Shown piece by piece: positions 30,607 through 40,409 of a DNA stretch of 64,000 nt; within the stretch, counting starts at the first letter, position 1, and each line of letters starts with the position of its first letter. The position numbers were made by a program, and so were the translations under genes. Origin of the DNA: Anthracocystis setariae (Eukaryota > Basidiomycota > Ustilaginomycetes > Ustilaginales > Ustilaginaceae); the NCBI GenBank assembly GCA_928724745.1, contig CAKMXJ010000003.1:434001-498000 (forward strand). The letters run 5' to 3'. Below the pieces are notes generated by a model. It made no database searches, was not told the DNA's origin, and saw only the letters and a list, made by a program, of their open reading frames with translations.

Positions 30607-32730
30607 ATGGCGTCCATCAAGACCGTCATCGCTCCGGTCCCGACCGCGAATGATTTTCTCGACATTGTCCTCTCCAAGACCCAGAGAAAGACACCCACCG
30701 TAGTTCACCCAGGATGGAAGATCACACGTATTCGCTCCTTCTACATGCGAAAAGTCATGTTCACAAAAGATGCCTTTGCCGAGAAGCTGGATGCCATCCT
30801 CAGGGAGTTCCCCATCATGGACAACCTTCATCCTTTCTTCTCGTCGCTCTTGAACGTGCTCTACGACAAGAACCACTACAAGCTCGCCTTGGGTCAGCTC
30901 AACACAGCCAAGCATCTTATCGAGCAAGTCTCCAAAGACTACATCCGTCTTATCAAGTTCGGTGACTCACTCTACCGATGCAAGCAGCTCAAGCGTGCTG
31001 CTCTCGGTCGTATGGCCACCATCATGAAGCGCCAGAAAGACCCGCTTGCCTACCTCGAGCAAGTTCGTCAGCACATGTCGCGTCTTCCTCCCATCGACCC
31101 CAGCACCCGTACCCTCCTTATCTGTGGCTACCCTAATGTCGGAAAATCGAGCTTCATCAACAAGGTTAGCAGGTCTGACGTCGACGTCAAGCCCTACGCC
31201 TTCACCACCAGATCTCTGTTCGTCGGTCACATGGACTACAAATACCTCCGATGGCAGGTCATCGATACCCCAGGTATTCTCGACCATCCCCTCGAGGAGA
31301 TGAACACCATCGAGATGCAGTCCATCACCGCCCTCGCCCACCTCCGCGCTGCCATCCTATACTTCATGGATCTTTCCGAGCAATGTGGCTACACTGTCGA
31401 GGCTCAGGTTCAGCTTTTCCACAGCATCAAGCCCCTCTTTGCCAACAAACCCTGCATTCTTGCCATCAACAAGGTCGATGCCAAGAGGCTCTCAGATCTC
31501 GAACCTGAGCGTGCCGCCCTGGTTCAGAACATTATCGACCAATCCGACGGCAAGGTCAAGCTCGCCGAGCTTTCTACCTACACCGACGAAGGTGTCATGG
31601 ACACACGAAATCTGGCCTGTGATGTCCTGCTCGCTTCACGTGTCGAGACCAAGATGAAGGGCAGCAAGATCAACGCCGTCCTCAACCGACTCCACGTCGC
31701 TCAGCCCAAGTCGCGGGATGACGTCGAGCGTACCGCATTCATTCCCGAGGCCATCGCCAACGGCTCGATCAAGAAGTACGACGCCAAGGACCCTGAGCGC
31801 CGCAAGACGTTGCGTGACGAACAGGAGGAGAACGGTGGCGCTGGCGTGTTCAACATCGACATCAAGCGCGACTACATGCTTGCCAACGACGACTGGAAGT
31901 ACGACCACATTCCCGAGATTTACGAAGGCAAGAACATCGCCGACTTTGTCGACCCCGATATTCTCGACAAGTTGGACGCCCTCGAGCGCGAAGAGGAGAA
32001 GCTCGAGGCAGAGGGCCTCTACGATGACAGCGGCGATGAGAGCTCCATGCTCGATGAAGAGGAGGAGGCCATTCGCAGTGCTGCTGCTGCGATTCGTGAG
32101 CGCCAGCAGAAGGCCAAGCTTGCCGCTCAGGACAAGAGTATGATGAAGAACCAGGCACGGGTTCCACGCAAGTTCCAGGAGCGTACGTTGTCACAGATGG
32201 CCGAGAGGATGCGCGAGATCGGTGTTGATCCAAGCAGCGTCACGGCTCGTGCTGAGATGCTTGCCAAGGCCAAGGGTCTCACGGGCAAGCGCAAGCGCAC
32301 AGGTGGTGACGACAACGAGGAGGAGGAGGAGGAGGAGGAGGAGATGGACCAAGACTCTGAAGACGATGAGGCTGATTGGCAAGATGACGAGGACATGGAC
32401 ACCGAGGATGCCGACACTAGCGCGTCCAGAAAGGCACGTAAGAGCAACGTGGGTGGTCGTCTGCTTTCGTCGACAACAGCGCCTGTCAACCGATCCGGTG
32501 GTCACATCAGTGCACGTGCTGGTCCTGCTCGCGTGGCAGCATCAGACCGACAGCTGGCAGGTCTCAAGAACTCGGAACAGCTCGAGAAGGCAAGAAAGCT
32601 GCGCGCACTTGCTGTCCGAGAGGGCAACTGGCACGCCAAGGCAGGAGAGTCGGATCGTGCCATCAAGGAGAAGAAGCCCAAGTGGCTCTTTGCCGGAAAG
32701 CGTGGCAAGGGTACCTCGAGATCCCGTTGA
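30607..32730 (+). CDS. NOG1: nucleolar GTP-binding protein Nog1
   Basis: This 707-residue protein is Nog1, a GTPase of the nucleolus that joins the pre-60S ribosomal particle and is needed for late large-subunit maturation. The N-terminal helical domain begins [20 protein letters not shown]. The G domain follows with G1 GYPNVGKSS (174-182), a G2-region Thr in PYAFTTRS, G3 DTPG (220-223) and G4 NKVD (288-291). The C-terminal NOGCT-type region carries [21 protein letters not shown] long acidic run of Glu/Asp lies near 570-600 and the end is strongly basic ([16 protein letters not shown]), as in other fungal Nog1 proteins. The length is slightly above the yeast protein. The start codon is preceded by GCGAAC and no intron is needed. 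Confidence 0.96.
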   Translation: MASIKTVIAPVPTANDFLDIVLSKTQRKTPTVVHPGWKITRIRSFYMRKVMFTKDAFAEKLDAILREFPIMDNLHPFFSSLLNVLYDKNHYKLALGQLNTAKHLIEQVSKDYIRLIKFGDSLYRCKQLKRAALGRMATIMKRQKDPLAYLEQVRQHMSRLPPIDPSTRTLLICGYPNVGKSSFINKVSRSDVDVKPYAFTTRSLFVGHMDYKYLRWQVIDTPGILDHPLEEMNTIEMQSITALAHLRAAILYFMDLSEQCGYTVEAQVQLFHSIKPLFANKPCILAINKVDAKRLSDLEPERAALVQNIIDQSDGKVKLAELSTYTDEGVMDTRNLACDVLLASRVETKMKGSKINAVLNRLHVAQPKSRDDVERTAFIPEAIANGSIKKYDAKDPERRKTLRDEQEENGGAGVFNIDIKRDYMLANDDWKYDHIPEIYEGKNIADFVDPDILDKLDALEREEEKLEAEGLYDDSGDESSMLDEEEEAIRSAAAAIRERQQKAKLAAQDKSMMKNQARVPRKFQERTLSQMAERMREIGVDPSSVTARAEMLAKAKGLTGKRKRTGGDDNEEEEEEEEEMDQDSEDDEADWQDDEDMDTEDADTSASRKARKSNVGGRLLSSTTAPVNRSGGHISARAGPARVAASDRQLAGLKNSEQLEKARKLRALAVREGNWHAKAGESDRAIKEKKPKWLFAGKRGKGTSRSR

Positions 32731-34008
32731 GACCAACGTCCCGTTTTGTTGTTCATACTCATCCTATGTCCCTGGTCCTTTGCATGTCATCTCTGAATTT
32801 TTCTTTTCATGTTGTGGTTTCCAATCATTTGCGACCCTATTTGCATGTCCTCTGTGAACGACTCAGATTGTTGTGCGACGGATGAACTTGTTGATCAAAA
32901 AGCGTCTTAGAGACACACTTGCCCTCATCTATGCGATACGTTTGTCAAGTGTCTCTATTGGCTAGCGGTGGGGTTTTCTGAGGCATGTGGCGTGAAGACA
33001 AAGTTTCGCGGGATAATTGTAGCGAACGGAGGCTGTGTCGGTTAGCCAGCAGATGGCGAGCAGTACCGCTGGCGACAAAACCCTTTTTTTTTTTTTTTTT
33101 TTTTTTTTTTGTCTCGTCGGATATTCCCACCTCGAATTTTACGTTGTTTCGCCATATTCGACAGACACACTCAAGCAATAAGCACATAGATGTACTCGAG
33201 AAGAGAAGTGTGTCGTTCAACGGGCTGAACAGTATGTCTGTCAGATGAAGGGACTGTAAAGTCAGGAGAGAGGTTGATGCTGTGGAGCTTTTGCCAGCAA
33301 TTGTGTTGAGTGTGAGTGACCACGCGGACGCGCCGGCGAATACATGGCCCCACGCGGAGAGTAGTTTGTTTTATTCAAGAGTGCATCAATAGTGTAGTGC
33401 CAAACCAAACAAACCTAGGCACCTCGACTACTGTACTGTGCTGTACTGCAAATCGTTTCAGCGTCATCATCAAGATGCGAAGTTGCATTGACCGGCTTAG
33501 CCCAGGCAGGTTCCTTTGTCTCGTTTCCCGATCCGAGGTTGCTGGCCATTGCTGGAAGCGAGGGGGTCCACTCGTTTAGCGTGGGGCGCAGCGCTTTTGG
33601 TCAAGGTTGCGCGACAATGCACAAAATACCGCCAACCTTCATATGCGTGGCTGTGTGGGGGTTGGGCCAGCTCACTAGCCCATAGTTCTGTCGCATCAGT
33701 TCTGATTGATCCACCTTCTCTCTCGCCACCACTGTTGCCAACCTCATAGCGCTTACAGCGCATTCGAGCACCGTCTCCGCCCACGAAGGAACATATAGGC
33801 GAGGGACTGGACAGTCTCCGTTTCCCAGCAAACTCTCCCCTTACTTAGACCATACTGACTGAGCGCTCCGTGGCAGTTCCGAAATCGGCGAGCTCCAAGC
33901 AGCTTAGGTCTTGAACGCCAACACTTGCTCTTTCGACGTCGACACTACCGCTACGACGGTCTCTGCATAGCAGCAGATCAACGCATTCGACAACTCCGTG
34001 GTGGATTC
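32731..34008. other. intergenic region
   Basis: These 1.28 kb lie between two plus-strand genes. The features seen are a run of about 27 T at 33084-33110 and a TACTGTACTGTGCTGTACTG cluster near 33430-33448. No gene is recognised. Confidence 0.6.
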
Positions 34009-34965
34009 ATGTCGGGATACGCATTCAATCCGATGGAGGCAAACGATCATGACGACGTCCAAGTGCTCGACATCCTCAGCGATCCGAAAATCCCCGGTTA
34101 CCAAGTATGGAGGCGAGGTGAAGATCGCTCTACAGCAATGGCGGTACGCATCCCGCGTCAGATGATTGGCTGGAAAGCAGTACTGATGGACGCTAGTGGA
34201 CTGTTTGATGCCGAATTCATGAACGCCCAGAGCATCAAGAAAGCAAGGCGACGAAGCAAGGCGCTAGGCAAGCAAAGTTGGGAGGTCAGGCAGGAACCGC
34301 TGAAAAACAGTTATGACTTCCGATGGGGCGGTCGTATCTCTGCCACAATGCACGCAGGGAGTCGACTGTTCAAGCACGACTGGCATGTCATTGCCAAAGA
34401 CGGATCCAAGTACATGTGGAGAATGGACAAGCATGGGTTGGCGCTTTATCGAGAGGACGACGATCTCAAAGTCGCAGAGTTCCGTAAAGCCCTCTCGAAC
34501 AACGCGACTGGCACCAGTGCCGATACAACGAGGATTGGCTCGTTGATATTCATCAGACCACCAGCTTTAGCGACGTTACGAGCCGAGCCAGAGATGTTGG
34601 ATATCAACCTGGCTTTGGCGAGTCTGATGGCAGTGTTCAACGCTCGAAAGGGACCTTTCAACACTTCTGCGGCGTACGAGCCATCAAAGGACCCGCTGCG
34701 CCAAAAGCTGGAGCGGGCGAGACAAGAGGCGCCAGACCGCGAGGAAGTGATGCTGGCCATGCCTCGGCCTGGCTTCACTAGAGATCGTGAATCGATCATG
34801 TCGGATACCACCGACGAAGACGCAGACACATCAACGAGCGATGTTTTGCCAGACGATATTGCACGGAGGTACTTGCAGCAGCAGCGGTTCGACGATAGGT
34901 CCAACACAGAGGCCGAACAGATTGCACGACGATACCGCCGTCAAAGCATGTTTGCCGGCCATTAA
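34009..34965 (+). CDS. uncharacterised basidiomycete protein, possible Tubby-like fold
   Basis: This 318-residue protein starts at the ATG at 34009 (MSGYAFNP); the frame upstream has no ATG. The middle part has the alternating pattern of a beta-barrel domain: GWKAVLMDASGLFDAEF (about 58-74), YDFRWGGRISATMHAGSR (about 102-119), KHDWHVIAKDGSKYMWRM. This pattern recalls the Tubby-like or LURP/scramblase-like folds found in basidiomycete proteins of unknown role. The C-terminal third is charged and contains a duplicated motif, DIARRYLQQQRFDDRSN and QIARRYRRQSMFA, which could be a short repeat or interaction site. No signal peptide or membrane segment is visible. Its function is unknown; the fold suggestion is tentative. 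Confidence 0.7.
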   Translation: MSGYAFNPMEANDHDDVQVLDILSDPKIPGYQVWRRGEDRSTAMAVRIPRQMIGWKAVLMDASGLFDAEFMNAQSIKKARRRSKALGKQSWEVRQEPLKNSYDFRWGGRISATMHAGSRLFKHDWHVIAKDGSKYMWRMDKHGLALYREDDDLKVAEFRKALSNNATGTSADTTRIGSLIFIRPPALATLRAEPEMLDINLALASLMAVFNARKGPFNTSAAYEPSKDPLRQKLERARQEAPDREEVMLAMPRPGFTRDRESIMSDTTDEDADTSTSDVLPDDIARRYLQQQRFDDRSNTEAEQIARRYRRQSMFAGH

Positions 34966-35792
34966 TTCGGTGGTTGTTTTGTGTCAAAGTGTGATTTCGA
35001 TTCATCTTGTACTATACTCAATGTTTGCATCAGCCATGTTACCAGTGTTCAGACGGCTATACATTCTGGTTGTCGGCGAAGAAAGGGGTGCCCTTTGTTA
35101 TTCCACGGCACGAATCGCCAGTAGCTCAGACAAGATCAAGAACGGCGCCAGGTATTGAGTGCTTCCGGATAAGCGGCAGGCAGAGCAAATCCAAGCTTGT
35201 TCCTGGAATCTGGTACATTGCCGTGGAAAGTGTGACAGTAAGCAACTTGTGCCGGACGCGCTCAGACTGACTTGGTGCTACAGTATCTCGAGTAGCACTG
35301 AGCATGTCGACTGCCTGTTGTTCGCAATGTGTCGAGAAGGATGTGAGAGATAACAAGAACGGAATATATGATTTGCAAGCAATGTCTGTCGGTGCATTCT
35401 CGGTGGTTGAGCCAGGGTCGATTGATAGTCGGTCGCGAAGGAATGAAAAGGCACACAGTCAGTCTTGCACTAGACAGCTGGAAGCGTCAAACGTCGAAAA
35501 AGAGGAAATTTTCGCGACCCAAGCAAAATGCACTCCTCTGATCTTCTGACTCGAGCTGGACTGTGACTGCCGCGCTCCCCTTTTTTTCTTCTTTTTTGTT
35601 CAGTGTTGGTCAGATGACCCTGCTGCGTGGCTGGTGTCGGCTCAACCCCCCAACATTTGATTCGCTCGATCCCCATAAAGCTCTTGCCTATATCTCACCC
35701 GCCTTGCTGAATCTCTTCTTTTTCTACCTTCTTCCTACCATCTACATCCTTGTCCAGTTTCCTTCCCTTTCTCCTCCGGAGTTCAGTTCAGA
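34966..35792. other. intergenic region, promoter of P5C dehydrogenase
   Basis: No gene is seen. The last 100 bp before the next start are strongly pyrimidine-rich (35700-35775), as is common in front of highly expressed fungal genes. Confidence 0.6.
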
Positions 35793-37451
35793 ATGGCTTC
35801 CGTACCTCAAGCCCCCCAATTTGGCCTCTTCTCGTTGCCACCCATCAAGAATGAGCCTATGCGCAATTATGAACCCAAGAGCGAGGACCGCATCAAGCTC
35901 CAGCAGGCTGTCGACGAGATGATCGCCGCTGGTCCTTTCGAGGTCCCCGTCGTCATCAACGGCGAGAAGATCAAGACGGGAAAAGTTGGCAAGCAGCCCA
36001 ACCCTTCCAACCACTCCCAGATCCTCTGCAACTACCATGAAGCCGATGCGGCTTTGGTTCAGAAGGCGATCGAAGGCTCGCTCAAGGCCAAGACCGCTTG
36101 GGAGAACATGCCTTGGAACGACCGCGCCGCCATCTTCCTCAAGGCCGCCGACCTCATCGCTTCCAAATACCGTTACAAGGTTCTCGCTGCTACCATGCTT
36201 GGTCAGGGTAAGAACGTCTGGCAGGCCGAGATCGACGCTGCTGCCGAGATCTGCGATTTCTTCCGCTTCAGCGCAAAATACATCCAGGAGCTCTACTCTT
36301 CGCAACCCCCAGAGTGCTCGCCTAACACCTGGAACCGTACCGAATACCGCCCGCTCGAGGGTTTCGTTCTTGCTGTCTCCCCCTTCAACTTCCTCGCCAT
36401 CGCCGCTGGCAACCTCATCTGCGCACCTGCCATGACCGGTAACGTCGTCGTCTGGAAGCCATCGCCCATGTCGATCTACTCCAACTACGTCGCTTACGAG
36501 ATCCTCATGGAGGCCGGCCTCCCCGCTGGTGTCATCCAGTTCGTCCCCGGTCCCGCTGAGGAGATTGTTGGCGCCGCCATCAACCACCGCGAGTTTGCCG
36601 GTCTTCACTTCACCGGCTCCACCCACGTCTTCCGTAACCTCTGGAAGCAGATCGGCAACAACCTCGACAAGTATCGAGGCTACCCCCGCATCGTTGGTGA
36701 GACCGGTGGCAAGAACTTCCACATGGTTCACAAGTCGGCCAACGTCGATGCCGCTGTTACCCAGTCGATCCGTGCCGCTTTCGAGTACCAGGGTCAGAAG
36801 TGCTCGGCACTCTCGCGTCTGTATGTTCCCAAGTCGATGTGGGAGGGTGAGTTCAAGCAGAAGCTTCTCGACCAGATCGCCCAGATCTCGGTCGGCCCCG
36901 TTCACGAGTTCAAGCACTTCATGGGTCCTGTCATTGCCAAGCACTCGTTCGAGAAGATCATGGGCTTGATCGAGGCTGCCAAGAAGGAGGGTGGCCAAGT
37001 CCTCTGCGGTGGTTCCGGTGATGACTCGAAGGGTTGGTACATCCAGCCCACCGTCATCGAGACCAAGGACCCCAAGTCGGTTACCATGGTCAACGAGATC
37101 TTCGGCCCTGTCATCACTGTGTACGCCTACCCTGATGACGAGTTCGAGCAGACTTGCGAGCTCATCGACACCACCACCGAGTACGCGCTCACTGGTTCCA
37201 TCTTCTCGGCTGACCGCTATGCGCTTATCCGAGCCAGCAACCTGCTGCGCAACGCTTCCGGTATGATGTACTACAACGACAAGTGCACTGGTGCGGTTGT
37301 GGGTCAGCAGCCGTTCGGCGGTGCTCGTGCTTCCGGTACCAACGACAAGGCAGGTTCCATCTCGATCTTCTACCGCTTCGTTTCGGCTCGCACCATCAAG
37401 GAGACCACCATCGACCCTACCACCCACATCTACCCCAGCAACCTCGAGTAA
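35793..37451 (+). CDS. PUT2: delta-1-pyrroline-5-carboxylate dehydrogenase
   Basis: This 552-residue aldehyde dehydrogenase oxidises glutamate semialdehyde/P5C to glutamate with NAD+, the second step of proline breakdown in mitochondria. It follows the P5CDH family along its whole length: SPFNFLAIAAGN (196-207), the NAD-site FTGSTHVF (273-280), catalytic Glu303 in GETGGKN and catalytic Cys337 in YQGQKCSAL. The end has GQQPFGGARASGTNDKAG. The N-terminus (MASVPQAPQFGLFSLPPIKN) is short and has few Arg residues, so it is a weak mitochondrial presequence. Codon use is strongly C-ending, suggesting high expression. Because of that bias, a 586-codon open frame runs through the opposite strand; it is a shadow. 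Three tandem hairpins lie downstream. Confidence 0.96.
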   Translation: MASVPQAPQFGLFSLPPIKNEPMRNYEPKSEDRIKLQQAVDEMIAAGPFEVPVVINGEKIKTGKVGKQPNPSNHSQILCNYHEADAALVQKAIEGSLKAKTAWENMPWNDRAAIFLKAADLIASKYRYKVLAATMLGQGKNVWQAEIDAAAEICDFFRFSAKYIQELYSSQPPECSPNTWNRTEYRPLEGFVLAVSPFNFLAIAAGNLICAPAMTGNVVVWKPSPMSIYSNYVAYEILMEAGLPAGVIQFVPGPAEEIVGAAINHREFAGLHFTGSTHVFRNLWKQIGNNLDKYRGYPRIVGETGGKNFHMVHKSANVDAAVTQSIRAAFEYQGQKCSALSRLYVPKSMWEGEFKQKLLDQIAQISVGPVHEFKHFMGPVIAKHSFEKIMGLIEAAKKEGGQVLCGGSGDDSKGWYIQPTVIETKDPKSVTMVNEIFGPVITVYAYPDDEFEQTCELIDTTTEYALTGSIFSADRYALIRASNLLRNASGMMYYNDKCTGAVVGQQPFGGARASGTNDKAGSISIFYRFVSARTIKETTIDPTTHIYPSNLE

Positions 37452-38217
37452 CTCCCCTTCCCCCCGTTGGAGAGTTTTGCCAGCTGAGGTGGTGAGGGTC
37501 ATTTGGTGTCAAATATACCCCGTCAGGTGACCGCTCGCTGAGTTCGAGTTTGGTCATCGGCTCCGTCTCACTCTCTTTACCACTCGCCATTGTTATCCTT
37601 TGGCAACCGGCTCTTTTCTTCCCCTTTCCCTCCTCCGGTTCTTGCATCTGCTTCCGTCCGTCGCATTCTCGTTGTCTGTACTAATGCATTTCCTTGCGCG
37701 TAGGGCCGCACTTAACACAGCCCCGTATTCTTGTATCTGTCGCATCTCTCTCTCTCTCTCTCCCTTGTACTAGCGCGAAGGGCCGCACTTAACACAGCCC
37801 TTGTCTTTTCTCTCTCTCGCATGGTCACCTTTTTCAGCATTCACTCGTATATACCTGGATTTGATGTAGCGCGGCGAGGCGCCATTAACACTCCTCGCAA
37901 CTCATTCTTGTACTCTTAGGCATTCCCCCACCCCCCATCCTACTCGACAACTTTTTCTTTGTCAAATCTATGGTTTAAAATTCCCTTTTTCTTTTTTACT
38001 GTGTTGGGCGTGCTTGGTGGGGAGGTGGTTTGGGAAGTGTAGGGAGGGAAGGTTATGCGATGTGGTGCGGTAGGGAGAGCACGACTGGACTGGGCTCTTT
38101 AGGCATACGCACGGGACAGGTCTCTTGAGTGTTGTAATGTGGATGGATTGATATTGATACAAGACTGGGAAACAGTTTGGCGTTGGGAAGGGGTATGTGG
38201 ACATGGATCGACTCTGC
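37452..38217. other. intergenic region holding P5C dehydrogenase 3' end
   Basis: This lies between the P5C dehydrogenase stop and the converging LSM3 gene. It contains three hairpin units (see 37703-37898), two CT-dinucleotide tracts near 37745-37763 and 37809-37818, and a C-rich patch near 37925-37938. No open reading frame looks real. Confidence 0.65.
37703..37898 (+). promoter_or_regulatory. three tandem hairpins with a conserved 13-nt loop, likely 3' UTR element
   Basis: Three units each start with GCGCG and then fold into a hairpin. Unit 1: GGGC 37703-37706 pairs with GCCC 37720-37723. Unit 2: AAGGGC 37778-37783 pairs with GCCCTT 37797-37802. Unit 3: GCGAGG 37874-37879 pairs with CCTCGC 37893-37898. 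The loops are CGCACTTAACACA, the same again, and CGCCATTAACACT, all 13 nt. The stems differ in sequence but remain paired, which is covariation within the window. The element begins about 250 bp after the P5C dehydrogenase stop, so it probably lies in that gene's 3' UTR; its function is unknown. Confidence 0.55.
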
Positions 38218-38870
38218 TTAGATGCTAGATGGAGGTGAGACCTGTTTGATCGGGGGGGTATACAAGATGAAAGCAAGATTAGTACATCGCCTTTCGTGAG
38301 GACCAAGATGATTCGAGGAAGCACTTACAAGGATGACGCTGTCGCCTCGAACGAAGAGCATCTCGCTTTGACGTTTGACCACCTGTTGATGAATAAGATG
38401 AAAGAGGTCGGTTGAGCCCATCTGATCATTTGCAGGTGTGGATCTCGAAAACATCGACTCAATCGGCGTACAGCTGGATTGCTCAGCCGAGCTGGTCGAG
38501 GCGAGGCGGATGAACTTACCCGCACAGTTTCGGCTCCAGTCTCTTCGTTGAAATCCACAACGTAGATGGTCTCCTCCACATCCCCAAGGATCAAGTTCAT
38601 ATGCCCATCATACGCCTGTTGCATGCCAACATCATGCAGTTGAGCCGAGAAAAAGAAGGACCGTCAGTTTGCACCGTTCCCAGTGAGTTCAGTCTGGTAG
38701 AAAGAATGCGGAGGACTTACGTGGAGAGTGGCGCGAAGCTCACGATCGCCTCGCAACTTGACATACACACGCTCTGAAATCGACAAGCGGATCAGATCGA
38801 ATGGTTCTGTCACCGACCCGACAGGAGCTGGACCGGCTGCTGCGGATGATGAGCGTTCGACTTCGGCCAT
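38218..38870 (-). CDS. LSM3: LSm3, U6 snRNA-associated Sm-like protein, four exons
   Basis: Four exons were assembled by eye: 38870-38721, 38615-38520, 38382-38329 and 38241-38218, all joined in phase 0, with GTAAGT donors and ACAG acceptors. The product is 107 residues. Sm motif 1 is [21 protein letters not shown] with [15 protein letters not shown] (residues about 22-65), and Sm motif 2 is [17 protein letters not shown] near the C-terminus. LSm3 is a subunit of the Lsm2-8 ring (U6 snRNA, splicing) and the Lsm1-7 ring (mRNA decay). The N-terminal 20 residues are a Ser/Ala-rich tail. The exon borders are fixed by the unbroken Sm fold and by the VSPP end typical of LSm3. It is head-to-head with the mitochondrial uL5 gene. 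Confidence 0.95.
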
Positions 38871-39220
38871 TACAAAAGCGGACGCCGCGATGTTTTAGAT
38901 GATATGTTGCTGAACGAACGATGTTACGACTCGGCTTGATGCTGGTGTGCTTGTGCCTGCGTGAGTGTCGTTGGACGTTGGGGCTGAGAAGGTGTTGATG
39001 TGGATGTCGACCGAGCTTTTGGGAGACAAGTTGAGTTGAATTGGTGATGGAGGCGACTTTGTTGTTGTTTTCGTACGTGTGAGATTGGAAAGAGGAAGAA
39101 AAGGCTTTTCTTCGCAATTTTTGATGGCTTTGTATCAAGTCAAGAAGAACGAAACAGGCTCGATCCAACATCCTTTCTCAACACTCACCATCATCCTACA
39201 TTCCATCCCGGTCGCCCAAG
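38871..39220. promoter_or_regulatory. bidirectional promoter region LSM3/uL5m
   Basis: Only 350 bp separate the two start codons, so both promoters must lie here. No TATA box is obvious. Shared regulation is possible, but nothing in the sequence proves it. Confidence 0.5.
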
Positions 39221-40252
39221 ATGAACACCACAGGAATGGTGACAACCGTCAACGGCATGCGACAGGCTTCTTGCGTTCTGACCAGCTCGATTCGCACCAC
39301 TGCTTCCGCTTCCGCATTTGCATCCTCGTCCTCCTCCTCGCGCATGCTTTCGTCGGCAGCCACGACTGCACGCACCACTCTTCGTCCGCATCCCGTCGTC
39401 ATCGGACCCACCCAACTCAGTCGATACCAGGAACATTATCGTACCACCCTCTCCACCGATCTGCTCTACATGACCTTTGACCCTGCAGTCAACCTCAATC
39501 CTGCTCTCCCTCCCTCTTCTTCCACCTCTCCCGTATCGTCCACCAACCCTGCTTCGTCAGCTGATGTCCAAGACCGTCATCGTTCCTGGGATACCCAAGA
39601 CCCCTACACTGTCAACCGACCTCAGCGTCCAGCTCGTGGTAACCGTCGACTCCAACCGCTCACCAAACCGCTTTCCCCCACCAACACCATCAACGAGATC
39701 CCCAAACTCGACAGAATCATCCTCACGTGCTTCTCCAAAGACGCCATCGTCAACAAGCATGCGCTCGTACCGCTCATCGCTCAGATGCGTGCCATCACTG
39801 GTCTCTCCGTCCAGGCATCTTTGGCCGACGCATCCAGGGGTCACATCGAGATCATCCGCGCCAGATCCGGTGTGGCTTCATTCAAGCTTCGTCCCGGTAT
39901 GCCGGTTGGTATCAAGGCTATCCTTCCAGGTCCCATCGCTCACGAGTTCCTCGAAGTGCTCACCACGTTTGTTCTGCCGAGGTTGAGAAGCTTTAACGGC
40001 TTTCCTCTGCCGCCTGCGTCGCAACCGCCCGCATCGCCAGCGGCCATATCTGGCGTGGTGAGTTTGGGTATGCATCCCGAAGCGATCCCTCTGTTCCCTC
40101 AGATCGAGATCAATCTCGATCAGTATCCGAACAAGCCGTTGGGTTTCCAGATCGACTGCATCACCAACCAGAGGGGTAAGAAGGCGACCGACAAGGCTAG
40201 GACGCTGCTGAGCGGCTTGGGCGTTCCGTTTGTCAGGAGGGGTGATATGTAA
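39221..40252 (+). CDS. MRPL7: mitochondrial large-subunit ribosomal protein uL5m
   Basis: This 343-residue protein is a mitochondrial uL5 (yeast Mrpl7), part of the central protuberance of the mitoribosome where 5S rRNA would sit in bacteria. The first 40 residues are Thr/Ser/Arg/Ala-rich with almost no acids, as expected for a presequence. The uL5 N-terminal domain starts at RYQEHYRTTLSTDLLYM (about 68-84), and LDRIILTCFSKDAIVNK matches the L5 beta-sheet. The C-terminal domain contains ASFKLRPGMPVGIKAILPG and ends with the conserved DCITNQRGKKATDKARTLLS. Between them lies a Ser/Pro-rich insertion (about 92-145) not found in bacterial L5. Confidence 0.9.
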   Translation: MNTTGMVTTVNGMRQASCVLTSSIRTTASASAFASSSSSSRMLSSAATTARTTLRPHPVVIGPTQLSRYQEHYRTTLSTDLLYMTFDPAVNLNPALPPSSSTSPVSSTNPASSADVQDRHRSWDTQDPYTVNRPQRPARGNRRLQPLTKPLSPTNTINEIPKLDRIILTCFSKDAIVNKHALVPLIAQMRAITGLSVQASLADASRGHIEIIRARSGVASFKLRPGMPVGIKAILPGPIAHEFLEVLTTFVLPRLRSFNGFPLPPASQPPASPAAISGVVSLGMHPEAIPLFPQIEINLDQYPNKPLGFQIDCITNQRGKKATDKARTLLSGLGVPFVRRGDM

Positions 40253-40409
40253 GCTTCGACTCGGGGCTGTACAGTACTTGACCCGTGCTTTTCAGAATGA
40301 TGGTGTATCAACTCAAGTGCAATGCCGGTTGCGTGACGTTGTGAAAGGATGGTGAATAGTGCGTGATCGAAAATGATGTATGCGAATTGATCTGGGAGAA
40401 ATGCGAGCA

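Noticed and set aside
35742..37502. 586-codon open frame antisense to P5C dehydrogenase
   Set aside because: It mirrors the real gene and arises from strong third-position C bias; its composition (Gly/Val/Asp/Leu) resembles no protein.
37745..37763. CT dinucleotide tract as a separate microsatellite feature
   Set aside because: Short and imperfect; it is mentioned with the hairpin units it separates.
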